A stretch of 64,000 bases of DNA from Microbacterium terrisoli (GTDB lineage: Bacteria; Actinomycetota; Actinomycetes; Actinomycetales; Microbacteriaceae). The notes beneath the pieces were generated by a model that did no database searches, was not told the origin of the DNA, and saw only the letters and a list, made by a program, of their open reading frames with translations. Position 1 is the first letter of the stretch, and each line of letters begins with the position of its first letter. Location: the NCBI RefSeq assembly GCF_030866805.1, contig NZ_CP133019.1:124001-188000 (forward strand), given 5' to 3'. A program made the position numbers and the translations under genes. This document shows, piece after piece, positions 8,362-17,473 of this stretch.

Positions 8362-9264
8362 TCAGTCCATGTCGGCGGGGTCGATCGGGGCGTGGTGGTC
8401 CCATGCCTCGACGCCTTCGCGCCAGTAGCCGGTGACGGTGAACTGCTCGCGCGGCAGGTTCAGGGTGTGGCGCAGGTGCCGTCGCAGAGAGAGGAGAGTG
8501 GATGCCTCGCCCGCCGCGAACACGTAGGTCGAGGCATCCACTCCCACCGCCGTGAGGGCGGCGACGAGGTCGGCGCCGGATGCGGAGGTGCGGGCCGAGT
8601 GCAGGCCGAACCCACGGCTCTTCGCCTCGGCCGTGCTGTGCGCGTCCCTGCTGAGCGCCTTGTGCAGGTAGGAGCGGCCGGCATCGAGGTCGGGCACGTC
8701 GGCGATGATCTCGACCGCTGTCGTCGCGGGCAGCTCGGCCAGCCACCGGGCGGCCGACGGCAGGGAGGTGCCGTCCACGATGAGCACCACGCGGGGTGCG
8801 TTGCGCGTCACGGCCTTCGAACCGCGGGGACCGACCAGAACCAGCGTGTCGCCGAGCTTCGCCTGGACGATGTAGCGGGCCGCGGGACCCGGCCCCTGGT
8901 GGATGAGGATGTCCAGGTCGACGAGGCGCCGCCCGTCCTCGTCACGCACGTTCAATGGGGTGAAGTCGCGGCCGAACATCTCGGCCTGTGGCCGGATCAC
9001 GCCCTCTTCACCGGGGCCCGCGGCCACCGGGGCGACGACCCGGCCGGTCACGGGATCGGGAAAGAACGTGCGCGTGTGATCGCTCGGCCCGTCGCTGCGG
9101 AAATCAGCGAAGTCGGGGCCCGTGACCGTCACGCGGACGTAGTCCGGCGTGAGCGGCTCGAGGGCGACGATCGTCGCCTCGCGTGCGGTGAACCGGTGCC
9201 GGGCACCACCTCGGTAGAAGGGCCCGTCGGCCTCCGTCGTCGGCGCGGCTGCGGCATCCGTCAT
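8362..9264 (-). CDS. Siderophore-interacting protein (ViuB/SIP family ferric reductase)
   Basis: FAD- and NAD(P)H-dependent ferric-siderophore reductase of 300 residues, expected to free iron in the cytosol. The FAD-binding half includes TPDYVRVTVTGPDF, an HTRTFFPDP stretch and VDLDILIHQGPGPAARYIVQAKLGD; the SIP C-terminal half includes LIVDGTSLPSAARWLAELP, AGEASTLLSLRRHLR and the ending TGYWREGVEAWD. A ribosome binding site aaggaga precedes the ATG. No siderophore receptor or transporter is next to it, so it probably serves uptake systems elsewhere. Confidence 0.9.
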   Translation of the reverse strand: MTDAAAAPTTEADGPFYRGGARHRFTAREATIVALEPLTPDYVRVTVTGPDFADFRSDGPSDHTRTFFPDPVTGRVVAPVAAGPGEEGVIRPQAEMFGRDFTPLNVRDEDGRRLVDLDILIHQGPGPAARYIVQAKLGDTLVLVGPRGSKAVTRNAPRVVLIVDGTSLPSAARWLAELPATTAVEIIADVPDLDAGRSYLHKALSRDAHSTAEAKSRGFGLHSARTSASGADLVAALTAVGVDASTYVFAAGEASTLLSLRRHLRHTLNLPREQFTVTGYWREGVEAWDHHAPIDPADMD

Positions 9265-9368
9265 GGGTGTTCTCCTTCGTTGCCGCGTGTGCGTCGCGGC
9301 GCACTGACCAGCCTATGGCGTGGTTCTTGCGGCGGGCATTGCGCGGGCCAGGCTGGCGCGTGCAGAGC

Positions 9369-11888
9369 TCAGAAAGTGCGGATCGGGCTCGTGAACGCCG
9401 CGTCCGACTGCCCCGAGGCGATCAGCGCGTCCAGTTCGGCGATGACCTCGGTCGTGTAGGCGGCGGCATCCAGCGTGCTGGGCGGCACGTCGCCGCGCAG
9501 GAATGCGAGCATGCCGTCTCGCAGCGCATCGTCGGACTGCTCCACGATGCGGATGGTGTCGCCCGGCAGTGCGTCGCGCACCGATCCGAACGCCGTCGAC
9601 ACGATCGGCAGCGAGCACAGCGCGGCTTCCAGGAGCACCATGGGCTGCCCCTCGTACGTGCTGGAGAGCACGAAGCAGTCGGCCGCGGCCAGGATCGGGA
9701 ACGGATTGCGCCGCAGGCCCGTCAGGAACGCGGCATCCGTCAACCCCGCCTCCGAGACCTGTCGCGAGAGATCGGCGAACAGCGGGCCGGCACCCACGAT
9801 CGCCAGCCGCGCCTCGGGGTGCTGCGCGTGCACCTGCGCGAATGCACGCAGCAGGCGGGCGTGGTTCTTCTCGGTCGACAGGCGCCCGACCGACACGAAC
9901 CACCTCGTCTCGTGCGCGGGCGACGAGAGCTCGCTCACCCACGCCGGGGTCGGTTCCTCGGGCTCGAGCACGCTGGCCAGCGGCTCGGCCGCGCTGCGCA
10001 CGACCCGCTCGACGTCGGGCAGGTTGCGCACTGTCGTGAACCGCTCGGGCGGCGCGTATGCGGCCAGGCCGGCACGGTTGAGCCGGGTCAGCTCCGGGGC
10101 CACCGAGACCAGGTGATCGAACGACCGGTACATCGAGAACACGAGGCCCAGCGCGCGCTTGAGATGCTGGCGGCCCGCGACGGTGCGCTCACGGTCGGCC
10201 GCCATCTCGTTGTGCAGCCACACGGCCCGCGGCGCGTTCGGCGAGTGCAGCAGCAGATTCGTCCAGATGGGGCTGTATCCGCTGAAGTCGGCGACCCAGT
10301 CGAACCGTGCCGAGCCGAACACGCGTGACCACTCGGCATCCCACAGTGCCGTGTGCCAGCGCTCGTCTCGCGGGGCAGGCGGCAGCCCGCGGCGGTTGCG
10401 GGCGTGCCGGCGCAGCTGCACGGCCTTGGACCCGTTCATCCCTCCGATGCGGAAGACCTGCCGCACCGCGGGGTGGATGCGCGTGCGGTTGAGCAGCGGA
10501 TCCTCGGCGCGGAACAGCGGCATCAGCGCCGTCACGTCGTACTTCTCGTGGTCGATCGCATTGAGCAGGTTCACGATCGAGGTCGTGATGCCGTTCGAGC
10601 GCATGCCGCCGACATAGAAGAGCAGGCGCTTGCGTCCGTCGGCACGGGCCGCGCGCACACGGCGGCCGGATGTCACACCCCGGAACACGATGTCCACCAC
10701 GCGCTGGGTGACCTGGCCGTCCTCGAACGGCGTGAAGCGCTCGACCCATTCGGCGTAGCGCTCGTGCGCGTCATGCGTCCCGTCCAGCAGCCCGCGCACA
10801 TGCGCGCCGGCCTCTGCGGCGTCGGCGGTGACCGGACCGGGCAGCTGGTCCAGCGGCAGATACGTGCCGCGGCCTTCGGCATAGGCGTCCGCATCGGGAG
10901 TGAAGAAGACGATCGGCCGGCCCGTCGCCAGATAGTCGAAGAAGATCGACGAATAGTCGGTGACCAGTGCGGCGGCGGCGCCCAGCGTCACGTTGGTGGG
11001 GATGGTGTTGGGAACCAGGATGCTGCGCAGGCCCGGCCGCGATGCCGCCAGGGAGTGCACGATCTGGTGCGTCTTCAGCAGCACGACCGCCTCGTCGCCG
11101 AGGGCCGTCTGCATCGCGGAGGTCTGCGCGGCCAGATCGTCGAGTCCGTCGGCGGGATCGCTGAACGAGGCTCCGCGCCAGGTCGGGGCGAACAGCACGA
11201 TCGGCTTGTCGTCGACCGCGATGCCGGCGCGCGTCAACTCCGTGCGCACATCCCCCAGCTGCGCGTCGGTCAGGCGCTGCCGATCGATGCGCGGGTAGCC
11301 CTCTTCGATGATGCGACCCTGATAGATGTTGCGCAGGCGATAGGCGTCTTCGTACATGGTCTCGGCCATGAACGGGTTGGCGGCCAGCACGAAATCTGAC
11401 GCCAAGAGGTTGCGCAGCGTGTTGGCGGACTCGATCGCGCCATTGGGCATGTCGAAGCCCATCAGCTTCAGCGGAGTGCCGTGCCACGTGTTCAGGTACA
11501 CCTGCCCCGGCCTCTTTCCGAAGGCGGGCGGGAAGGTCGCGTTGTTGACCAGGTATCCGGCCGTGGACAGCTCGCGCCAGTAGCCGAACGACCCGCGCCG
11601 CACGCAGCGCACCCGGGGGTTCGCGGCGAACTCGGCCTCGAAGCGGGCGATGGCCTGCTCGTCGTCGATGGACCACACGTGCGTGAGATGGTCGAAGTCG
11701 GGCCGGTTCAGCAGATGACGGAAGATCGCCTCGGGGTTGCACAGCACTCCGTTGCCGGCGAACGACTCGTACAGCACGGTGTCGTGTGCGATGGGCTTCG
11801 ATCGCGCGTACGCGATGCGTTCGGCCCGTACCGCCTTTCCGGCGCGCGACACGTAGCGATTGAGGCGGCCGGGCAGCGGAAGGTTCAC
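9369..11888 (-). CDS. Fusion: CDP-glycerol glycerophosphotransferase-like domain plus GT4 glycosyltransferase
   Basis: Two-domain enzyme of 839 residues likely to build a teichoic-acid-like or other surface glycopolymer at the inner face of the membrane. Residues about 1-410 are TagF/TagB-like: YLNTWHGTPLK (catalytic His), IVLFAPTWRG and VTDYSSIFFDYLATGRP. Residues about 430-830 are a GT-B glycosyltransferase group 1 domain with FVSVGRLSTEKNHARLLRAF and the E-x7-E motif EGQPMVLLE. GTG start at 11888, with TACGCT 8 bases upstream. It stands alone, divergent from the LLM gene, and no other wall-polymer gene is nearby. Confidence 0.85.
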   Translation of the reverse strand: MNLPLPGRLNRYVSRAGKAVRAERIAYARSKPIAHDTVLYESFAGNGVLCNPEAIFRHLLNRPDFDHLTHVWSIDDEQAIARFEAEFAANPRVRCVRRGSFGYWRELSTAGYLVNNATFPPAFGKRPGQVYLNTWHGTPLKLMGFDMPNGAIESANTLRNLLASDFVLAANPFMAETMYEDAYRLRNIYQGRIIEEGYPRIDRQRLTDAQLGDVRTELTRAGIAVDDKPIVLFAPTWRGASFSDPADGLDDLAAQTSAMQTALGDEAVVLLKTHQIVHSLAASRPGLRSILVPNTIPTNVTLGAAAALVTDYSSIFFDYLATGRPIVFFTPDADAYAEGRGTYLPLDQLPGPVTADAAEAGAHVRGLLDGTHDAHERYAEWVERFTPFEDGQVTQRVVDIVFRGVTSGRRVRAARADGRKRLLFYVGGMRSNGITTSIVNLLNAIDHEKYDVTALMPLFRAEDPLLNRTRIHPAVRQVFRIGGMNGSKAVQLRRHARNRRGLPPAPRDERWHTALWDAEWSRVFGSARFDWVADFSGYSPIWTNLLLHSPNAPRAVWLHNEMAADRERTVAGRQHLKRALGLVFSMYRSFDHLVSVAPELTRLNRAGLAAYAPPERFTTVRNLPDVERVVRSAAEPLASVLEPEEPTPAWVSELSSPAHETRWFVSVGRLSTEKNHARLLRAFAQVHAQHPEARLAIVGAGPLFADLSRQVSEAGLTDAAFLTGLRRNPFPILAAADCFVLSSTYEGQPMVLLEAALCSLPIVSTAFGSVRDALPGDTIRIVEQSDDALRDGMLAFLRGDVPPSTLDAAAYTTEVIAELDALIASGQSDAAFTSPIRTF

Positions 11889-12014
11889 GACATTCGAGCG
11901 TAGACCGCGTGCCCTCCCGGTCCCTGGGAACCAGGGTGAGGGTTACGCGCTCGTTACTCCGCACGCGCCTGGACGGTTGCTATGAGTACCGGTGCGGGCG
12001 TGCGGGGGAGGGCA

Positions 12015-12020
12015 TAGCCT
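12015..12020 (+). promoter_or_regulatory. -10 element for leaderless LLM oxidoreductase mRNA
   Basis: TAGCCT, followed by 6 bases (gacccc) and the ATG at 12027. No ribosome binding site separates them. Confidence 0.5.
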
Positions 12021-12026
12021 GACCCC

Positions 12027-12893
12027 ATGCGCGCAGGCATCCACCTCTGGAACTACACGATGCCGGGGCAGCCGGCATCCATCCCCGCGGCCGTCGCCGA
12101 GACCGCCCGCACTGCCGAAGACGGCGGGTTCGACCAGTTCACCGTCATGGACCACTGGTTTCAGATGGAGAGATCCGGCGACCCCGCCCAGCCGATGCTC
12201 GAGGCGTTCTCGACGCTCGCCTTCGTGGCGGCGCAGACGCAGCGGATGCGGCTGTCACCGCTCGTGGTCGGTGTGACCTACCGGCATCCAGGCCTGCTGG
12301 CCAAGACCATCACGACGCTGGACGTGCTCAGCTCCGGGCGGGCGGCGCTCGGCATCGGCGCTGCCTGGTACGAGCGCGAGCACCACGGGCTGGGCGTGCC
12401 GTACCCGGTGCTGTCGGAGCGGTTCGAGCGGCTGGAAGAGGCGATCCGCATCGCGCTGCAGATGTGGAGCGACGACGACGGAGCGTTCGAGGGCGCGCAC
12501 TACCGCCTGGCCGAGACCCTCAACCGTCCGACGGCGGTCAGCACCCCGCATCCGCCGATCATGGTGGGCGGCAAGGGTGAGCGCAAGACGCTGCGCATCG
12601 CCGCGCAGTACGCGCAGATCGTGAATCTGATGACCGCCGACCCCGACGAGGCGGTGCACCTGCTCGAAGTGCTGCGTCGGCACTGCGATGCCGTCGGCAC
12701 CGACTTCGACGCGATCGAGAAGCAGGTCATGGGCACCCGGCTCGACCCCGCCGACGCGGACTTCTGGCCGCTCATGCAGCGCTTCGCCGATGCGGGCATC
12801 GACCTGGTGGTGTTCGGCGTGCGCCCCGGCGCGCAGGTGGAGTCGACCGAGACGCTGGCCACCGACGTCGTGCCGCGCCTGCGGGAGCTGTGA
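12027..12893 (+). CDS. LLM class F420-dependent oxidoreductase
   Basis: Luciferase-like TIM-barrel oxidoreductase of 288 residues. It starts with GIHLWNYTMPGQ and contains FDQFTVMDHWFQM, RLSPLVVGVTYRHPGLLAKTI, the cofactor loop SSGRAALGIGAAWYEREH and TPHPPIMVGGKGERKTLRI. These match the F420-dependent TIGR03560-type family rather than FMN monooxygenases; the substrate is unknown. It is followed after 3 bases by a methyltransferase gene, so the two are very probably one transcription unit. Confidence 0.85.
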   Translation: MRAGIHLWNYTMPGQPASIPAAVAETARTAEDGGFDQFTVMDHWFQMERSGDPAQPMLEAFSTLAFVAAQTQRMRLSPLVVGVTYRHPGLLAKTITTLDVLSSGRAALGIGAAWYEREHHGLGVPYPVLSERFERLEEAIRIALQMWSDDDGAFEGAHYRLAETLNRPTAVSTPHPPIMVGGKGERKTLRIAAQYAQIVNLMTADPDEAVHLLEVLRRHCDAVGTDFDAIEKQVMGTRLDPADADFWPLMQRFADAGIDLVVFGVRPGAQVESTETLATDVVPRLREL

Positions 12894-12896
12894 GGC

Positions 12897-13691
12897 GTGG
12901 TCGATGACCGGCTCGCGCAGTCGTTCCGCTTGATCGGCGCGGACTACCACCGTTACCGGCCGGGGTTTCCGGATGCCGCAGCCGCGGCGATTCTGCCGCG
13001 ACGAGTCGATGCGGTGCTCGACCTGGGTGCCGGCACCGGCAAGTTCACCGGGCTTCTCGCGGGGCGCGCCCGGCGCGTGTACGCCGTCGAACCGTCGGAG
13101 CAGATGCTCGCCGTGCTGCGCGCCACCCTGCCGGCGGTCGACGCGCGGATCGGCAGCGCCGAGCACATCCCGCTCGCCGACGCGAGCGTGGATGCGGTGA
13201 CCGTCGCTCAGGCCTTTCACTGGTTCGACCGAGACCCGGCGTGTGCCGAGATCGCACGGGTGCTGCGCGCCGGCGGCGTGCTCGGAATGCTGTGGAACGA
13301 CGCCGATCCGGCGTGCACGTGGGACCGTGCCTGCCACCGCATCGCGCACCCCGGTCTCGTGGGCGAGGGCGGTGAGCCGTCCGCGGCATCCGACCTCGCC
13401 GTGGCAGCTGAACCGCCCACGGCGTCCGATCCGGCCGCGATCATCGGCGAGTTGCCGGGTTTCGCATTCGAGCGCATGACCACCCACCCCTGGTCGGAGC
13501 GCATCACCCGCGACGACTACGTGCAGCGATGGCTCACGGTCAGCTCCTTCCTCGCGGCTGATCCCCCGATGCGCGCGCAGATGGTCGCGGCCGTCGAGCA
13601 GGTGCTCGACACGGACCCGGCCACTGCCGGGCGGGCCGCGTTCACGTTGCCTCAGATCACGGACGTGTTCGTCTACCGCGTGCTCAGCTGA
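12897..13691 (+). CDS. Class I SAM-dependent methyltransferase
   Basis: Methyltransferase of 264 residues in the Methyltransf_11/25 group. The SAM-binding motif I DLGAGTGKFTGLLAG is at about residues 41-55, motif II YAVEPSEQML follows, then the GSAEHIPLADASVDAVTVAQAFHWF region typical of UbiE/trans-aconitate-type enzymes. GTG start at 12897, just after the LLM stop, implying translational coupling. The substrate is unknown. Confidence 0.85.
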   Translation: MVDDRLAQSFRLIGADYHRYRPGFPDAAAAAILPRRVDAVLDLGAGTGKFTGLLAGRARRVYAVEPSEQMLAVLRATLPAVDARIGSAEHIPLADASVDAVTVAQAFHWFDRDPACAEIARVLRAGGVLGMLWNDADPACTWDRACHRIAHPGLVGEGGEPSAASDLAVAAEPPTASDPAAIIGELPGFAFERMTTHPWSERITRDDYVQRWLTVSSFLAADPPMRAQMVAAVEQVLDTDPATAGRAAFTLPQITDVFVYRVLS

Positions 13692-13714
13692 CTTTGAGGT
13701 TCACGCCTTCCCGA

Positions 13715-13740
13715 TACTGTTATGGTGTCTATAAACAGTA
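13715..13740. promoter_or_regulatory. Inverted repeat over the -10, probable GntR (YtrA-type) operator
   Basis: tactgtt (13715-13721) and aacagta (13734-13740) form a 7-bp inverted repeat with a 12-base spacer. The right half overlaps a TATAAA -10 at 13730-13735 upstream of the GntR gene, an arrangement expected for autorepression. Confidence 0.55.
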
Positions 13741-13752
13741 GAAGGGAAATCG

Positions 13753-14130
13753 GTGCACATCGTCGTCTCGAGTTCGAGTGCCGTGCCGATGTACGAGCAG
13801 ATCAAGGCTCAGATCAGCGACGCGATCCTCGGCGGCGAGGTCGGCGTGGGCGAGATGCTTCCGTCGCTGCGGCAGCTGGCCGCGCAGCTGCGCGTGAGCA
13901 TCATCACGGTCACGAGGGCATACAACGAGCTGGTCGCCCTCGACCTGGTCGCCAATGAGCACGGGCGCGGATTCGTGGTCTGCGCCATCCCTGCGGCCAC
14001 CGCCGCGGGGATCGTGGCCGAACGAATCGATGACGCCGTCAGAGACGTCGTGGACGCCGGGCGGGCAGCCAGGCTGGACCTGGCCGCGCTGGTGGGAAAG
14101 GTGGAGGCAGAGTGGAAGACACGAAAGTAG
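13753..14130 (+). CDS. GntR family transcriptional regulator (YtrA subfamily)
   Basis: Short GntR regulator of 125 residues, the size of the YtrA subfamily, which has no ligand domain. The winged helix spans about residues 8-75: PMYEQIKAQISDAILGGEVGVGEMLPSLRQLAAQLRVS and the recognition helix IITVTRAYNEL. The rest is a short helical dimerisation tail. GTG start with ribosome binding site agaaggga. It overlaps the ABC ATPase by 19 bases, so it should repress its own three-gene operon; the inducer is often a cell-wall-active compound in this subfamily. Confidence 0.9.
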   Translation: MHIVVSSSSAVPMYEQIKAQISDAILGGEVGVGEMLPSLRQLAAQLRVSIITVTRAYNELVALDLVANEHGRGFVVCAIPAATAAGIVAERIDDAVRDVVDAGRAARLDLAALVGKVEAEWKTRK

Positions 14131-15032
14131 GCGTTGAGCGTATGAACGACGTCGCGCGCGTGCGCGGGTTGCGAAAGCGGCTGGGGGATTTCGAGCTGCG
14201 AGACGTGGACCTGTCGCTGCCGGCCGGCTACGTGACCGGACTGGTGGGGCCCAACGGATCGGGCAAGACGACGCTGATCCGCAGCTTGCTCGGCCTGGCT
14301 CTGCCGGACGCCGGCGAGGTCACAGTCCTGGACTCCCCGCACCCGCAAGCGGTGATCGACCGGATCGGCGTCGTCCTCGATCGGGTCACCGCCGTGCCGG
14401 AGTGGCGCGCGGGAAAAGTGGGAGCGCGTGTGCGGCCGCTGTTCGCCCGCTGGGACGAGGCACGTTTCGGTGAGCTGTTGGATCGGTTCGACATCCCGAA
14501 GCGCACGCGCGTGGGCGACCTGTCCCGCGGACAGTCGGTGAAGCTGGCGATGGCCATGGCCCTCGCCCATGACCCGCTCCTTCTCATCCTGGACGAGCCG
14601 TCCAGTGGGCTGGACCCGGTGGCCCGGCGGGAGCTGGCCGATGTGATCCGCGAGTTCATGCTCGACGGCGCCCACACGGCACTGTTCTCGACGCACATCA
14701 CCACCGACCTCGACAATCTCGCCGATCATCTGATCGTGATGTCGCACGGCGCGATCGCCTACCGGGGCACCCTCGAACAGGCCCGGGACGAGTTCGCGGT
14801 CGTTCGCGGTCGCGGCGGGCTCGCACCGGATGCCGCAGCCGCTGTGATCGGCATCCGCTGGGGCCTCGGCCGTGAGTTCGAAGGCCTCATCCACATGGCC
14901 GACTCTGCGCTGTTCGGCCCGGACATCGACCTGCTGCCGGCCACCACCGACGACATCGTCGTCGGCTTCGCCGGTGGGGGCTCAGGCAACGCCGACGGTC
15001 GCGCGCCACGCCGGCAAGGAGGCGCGGCATGA
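14112..15032 (+). CDS. ABC transporter ATP-binding protein (exporter type)
   Basis: ATPase subunit of 306 residues. Walker A is GPNGSGKTT, the signature is the variant LSRGQ instead of LSGGQ, Walker B is LLLILDEPSSGLDP and the H-loop is FSTHI. The C-terminal 90 residues are longer than in typical BcrA-like ATPases and end in a Gly/Arg-rich tail. GTG start at 14112 within the gntR end, with ggagg 8 bases upstream; an ATG at 14142 is an alternative. It works with the membrane protein encoded next, whose start overlaps its stop (ATGA). Confidence 0.9.
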   Translation: MEDTKVGVERMNDVARVRGLRKRLGDFELRDVDLSLPAGYVTGLVGPNGSGKTTLIRSLLGLALPDAGEVTVLDSPHPQAVIDRIGVVLDRVTAVPEWRAGKVGARVRPLFARWDEARFGELLDRFDIPKRTRVGDLSRGQSVKLAMAMALAHDPLLLILDEPSSGLDPVARRELADVIREFMLDGAHTALFSTHITTDLDNLADHLIVMSHGAIAYRGTLEQARDEFAVVRGRGGLAPDAAAAVIGIRWGLGREFEGLIHMADSALFGPDIDLLPATTDDIVVGFAGGGSGNADGRAPRRQGGAA

Positions 15033-15673
15033 TCGCCTTCACTCGATTCGACATGCGTACCGTGATCTCGGCGGCACCGGTCCGCGTTCTGCTGTTCATC
15101 ATCGTCGTCGCGATGATCGGAGCGACGATCCCCTTCTCCGGCGCCGCGATCGTGTGCGGCGGATATATGAGCACCATCATGCTCACCTATGCGTTCCTCA
15201 TCGACGAGCGCGGCAACATGAACGCGCTCTACGCGCTGTCGAGCGTCGGGCGCACGGCGGTGGTCATCGGCCGGTATCTCACGGGTGTCGTGTTCGCGCT
15301 GGTGGGCAGCGTCATCGGACTGGTGGTCGCGTTCGTGCTGGCGCTGGTGCGCCGGCAGACGCTGGACTGGTCGACCATCGGCTTCATGGTCGTGATCACC
15401 GTCGTGGTCACCGCGATCGCGATCGCCCTGCAGCTGCCCTGGTTCTTCCTGGTGGGGTACACGCGAGGACGGCCGATCCTGTTCGTCCTTCTCATCGTGT
15501 TCCTGGCGTTCGCGTTGCTGGCCAATAAGACGCATCTGCTCGACGGCATCGCGACGTGGTCGAACGCCACGGCTCCGGCCGGCCTCGTGGTGGCGCTCAT
15601 CGCCGGCGCGGTGGTGCTGATGGTCGCATCGGCGGCTTTCGCGAACAGGCTGTTCGCCCGGCGGGACCTGTGA
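15029..15673 (+). CDS. ABC-2 type transporter permease
   Basis: Membrane protein of 214 residues with about six helices, for example LLFIIVVAMIGATIPFSGAAI, VVFALVGSVIGLVVAFVLAL and AGLVVALIAGAVVLMVASAA. It forms the pore of the GntR-controlled exporter. The start overlaps the ATPase stop as ATGA. What it exports is not evident; bacitracin- or lantibiotic-type immunity transporters have the same gntR-ATPase-permease layout. Confidence 0.8.
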   Translation: MIAFTRFDMRTVISAAPVRVLLFIIVVAMIGATIPFSGAAIVCGGYMSTIMLTYAFLIDERGNMNALYALSSVGRTAVVIGRYLTGVVFALVGSVIGLVVAFVLALVRRQTLDWSTIGFMVVITVVVTAIAIALQLPWFFLVGYTRGRPILFVLLIVFLAFALLANKTHLLDGIATWSNATAPAGLVVALIAGAVVLMVASAAFANRLFARRDL

Positions 15674-15698
15674 CCGCCGCTGCGGGCGAGGAGCGGGC

Positions 15699-16970
15699 TC
15701 AGTCCTCGACGACGCGGGCGGCGATGTCGGTGCGGTACTGGCCGCCGTCCAGCCCGATCTTCGCCAGGGCCGAGTAGGCGCGCGACGTCGACTCGGCGAA
15801 CGTCGTGCCCACGGCGACGACGTTCAGCACACGCCCGCCGGTGGCGACCACCCCCTCGTCGCTTCGGCCCGTGGCCGCGTGCGCGAGGTGGACCCCCTCG
15901 ACGGCGGCTGCAGCATCCAACCCTGTCAGCAGTCGGCCGGTGATCGGGGCCGACGGATATCCCTCGCTGGCCAGCACCACGCTCACCGCAGTGGCCTCGG
16001 CGAACGCGGGCCGCGAGAAGTCCTCGAGATGGCCGGATGCCGCAGCCAGCAGCAGCTCGCTGAGCGGATCGACCAGCCGCGGCAGCACGACCTGCGTCTC
16101 GGGGTCGCCGAAGCGTGCGTTGAATTCGATGACCTTGACGCCCTGCGGGGTGAGCACGAGCCCGGCGTACAGCAGGCCGATGAACGGTGTGCCCTCGGCG
16201 TCGAGCTGATGGATCACCGGCTCGGCGATGGTCGTGGTGACCAGGTCGACGAACGCGTCTTCTCCGCCGAACTGCTCGAGCAGCCACGGCAGCGGAGAGT
16301 AGGCGCCCATGCCGCCGGTGTTCGGCCCCTCGTCGCCGTCGCGCAGACGCTTGTAGTCCTGCGCGGGACTGAGCGGCAGCACGTGGTCGCCGTCCGACAG
16401 GAAGAACAGCGACACTTCGGGCCCGCCCAGGTACTCCTCGACCAGCACGGGCGCCGGCCCCAGGTACTGCGCGGCGTGCGCCAGGGCCGCCTCGCGGTCG
16501 TCGGTGACGATGACGCCCTTGCCGGCGGCCAGGCCGTCGGCCTTGACCACGTGCGGGGCGCCCAGCTCGTCGAGGGCAGCGGCGACCTCGTCCACGGTGT
16601 GCGCACGCACGGCGCGACCGGTCGGCACACCCGCGGCATCCATGATCCGCTTCGCGAACGTCTTGGAGCCCTCGAGCTGGGCCGCAGCCCTGCCGGGGCC
16701 GAAGACCGGGATGCCGCGCTCGCGCAATGCGTCGGCGACGCCGGCGACGAGGGGAGCCTCAGGGCCGATCACGACCAGGTCGATGTGCTGCCCGTTGGCG
16801 TATTCGGTGACGGCAGCGGGATCGTCCGCGTCGAGCGCGACCACCACGGCGTCCTGTGCGATGCCCGCGTTGCCGGGGGCCGCGAAGATCTCGTGTTCGG
16901 TGCGCTCCGAGCGCAGCGCGAGGATGATGGCGTGCTCGCGCGCGCCCGAGCCGAGGACCAGGATTCTCAC
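15699..16970 (-). CDS. purD: Phosphoribosylamine--glycine ligase
   Basis: GAR synthetase, the second step of purine synthesis: phosphoribosylamine, glycine and ATP give GAR. 423 residues with N-terminal LVLGSGAREHAIILAL, the linker VIGPEAPLVAGVADALR, the ATP-grasp segments VKADGLAAGKGV and LVEEYLGGPEVSLFFLSDG, and FNARFGDPETQVVLPRL. The GTG start is preceded by TAGGCT and exactly 6 bases, indicating a leaderless mRNA. Confidence 0.95.
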   Translation of the reverse strand: MRILVLGSGAREHAIILALRSERTEHEIFAAPGNAGIAQDAVVVALDADDPAAVTEYANGQHIDLVVIGPEAPLVAGVADALRERGIPVFGPGRAAAQLEGSKTFAKRIMDAAGVPTGRAVRAHTVDEVAAALDELGAPHVVKADGLAAGKGVIVTDDREAALAHAAQYLGPAPVLVEEYLGGPEVSLFFLSDGDHVLPLSPAQDYKRLRDGDEGPNTGGMGAYSPLPWLLEQFGGEDAFVDLVTTTIAEPVIHQLDAEGTPFIGLLYAGLVLTPQGVKVIEFNARFGDPETQVVLPRLVDPLSELLLAAASGHLEDFSRPAFAEATAVSVVLASEGYPSAPITGRLLTGLDAAAAVEGVHLAHAATGRSDEGVVATGGRVLNVVAVGTTFAESTSRAYSALAKIGLDGGQYRTDIAARVVED

Positions 16971-16976
16971 CCGGCC

Positions 16977-16982
16977 AGCCTA
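16977..16982 (-). promoter_or_regulatory. -10 element for leaderless purD mRNA
   Basis: TAGGCT-N6-GTG on the minus strand. The 15 bases TAGGCTGGCCGGGTG recur identically at 27377-27391 before another gene. Confidence 0.6.
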
Positions 16983-17030
16983 GCGGCGGGCACGCTCGAG
17001 CGAACCAGCCCGCGGCGTGCGGATGCGGGG

Positions 17031-17036
17031 TAGCGT
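17031..17036 (+). promoter_or_regulatory. -10 element for leaderless SCP-like mRNA
   Basis: TAGCGT-N6-ATG. The spacing selects the second of two in-frame ATGs (17043, not 17037). Confidence 0.5.
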
Positions 17037-17042
17037 ATGCCC

Positions 17043-17396
17043 ATGGCCCGCAAGATCTCTACGGAGGACGGAAGAGTCGCGCTCGCCGGCGTAAAGAGTG
17101 GGGACCCCGAGCGCACGGACCTCGCCACCGCCGTCCGCTACCTGCTGCAGCTGCTGGTCGAGAAGGCTCCCGGGCACACCGTCGAGGTGCGGGTGCCGCC
17201 GTTCGGCGCCGTGCAGGTGATCGAAGGGCCGCGCCACACGCGCGGCACGCCGCCGAACGTGGTCGAGACCGACCCCATGACGTGGATCTCGCTCGCGCTG
17301 GGCCAGCAGCAGTGGCAGGATGCCGAGGCCTCCGGCCGCATCCTCGCGTCGGGAGTACGCGCCGACATCTCCGATCTGCTGCCCCTGCGGCCCTGA
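17043..17396 (+). CDS. Sterol carrier family (SCP2-like) protein
   Basis: Small cytosolic protein of 117 residues with a bacterial SCP2-like fold: LATAVRYLLQLLVEKAPGHTVEVRVPPFGAVQVIEG, then VETDPMTWISLALGQQ and GVRADISDLLPLRP. The role in bacteria is not established; a hydrophobic-ligand-binding fold is inferred from the family. The start is placed at ATG 17043 because of the -10 spacing. Its place between purD and purM is in keeping with purine neighbourhoods of other actinobacteria. Confidence 0.8.
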   Translation: MARKISTEDGRVALAGVKSGDPERTDLATAVRYLLQLLVEKAPGHTVEVRVPPFGAVQVIEGPRHTRGTPPNVVETDPMTWISLALGQQQWQDAEASGRILASGVRADISDLLPLRP

Positions 17397-17473
17397 CGCA
17401 CACGGTTGCGGCATCGGGCGGACGCGGCGACCGTCCAGGCTCCCGCCAGCGCGTGCAGTGAGACAATAGAGGC

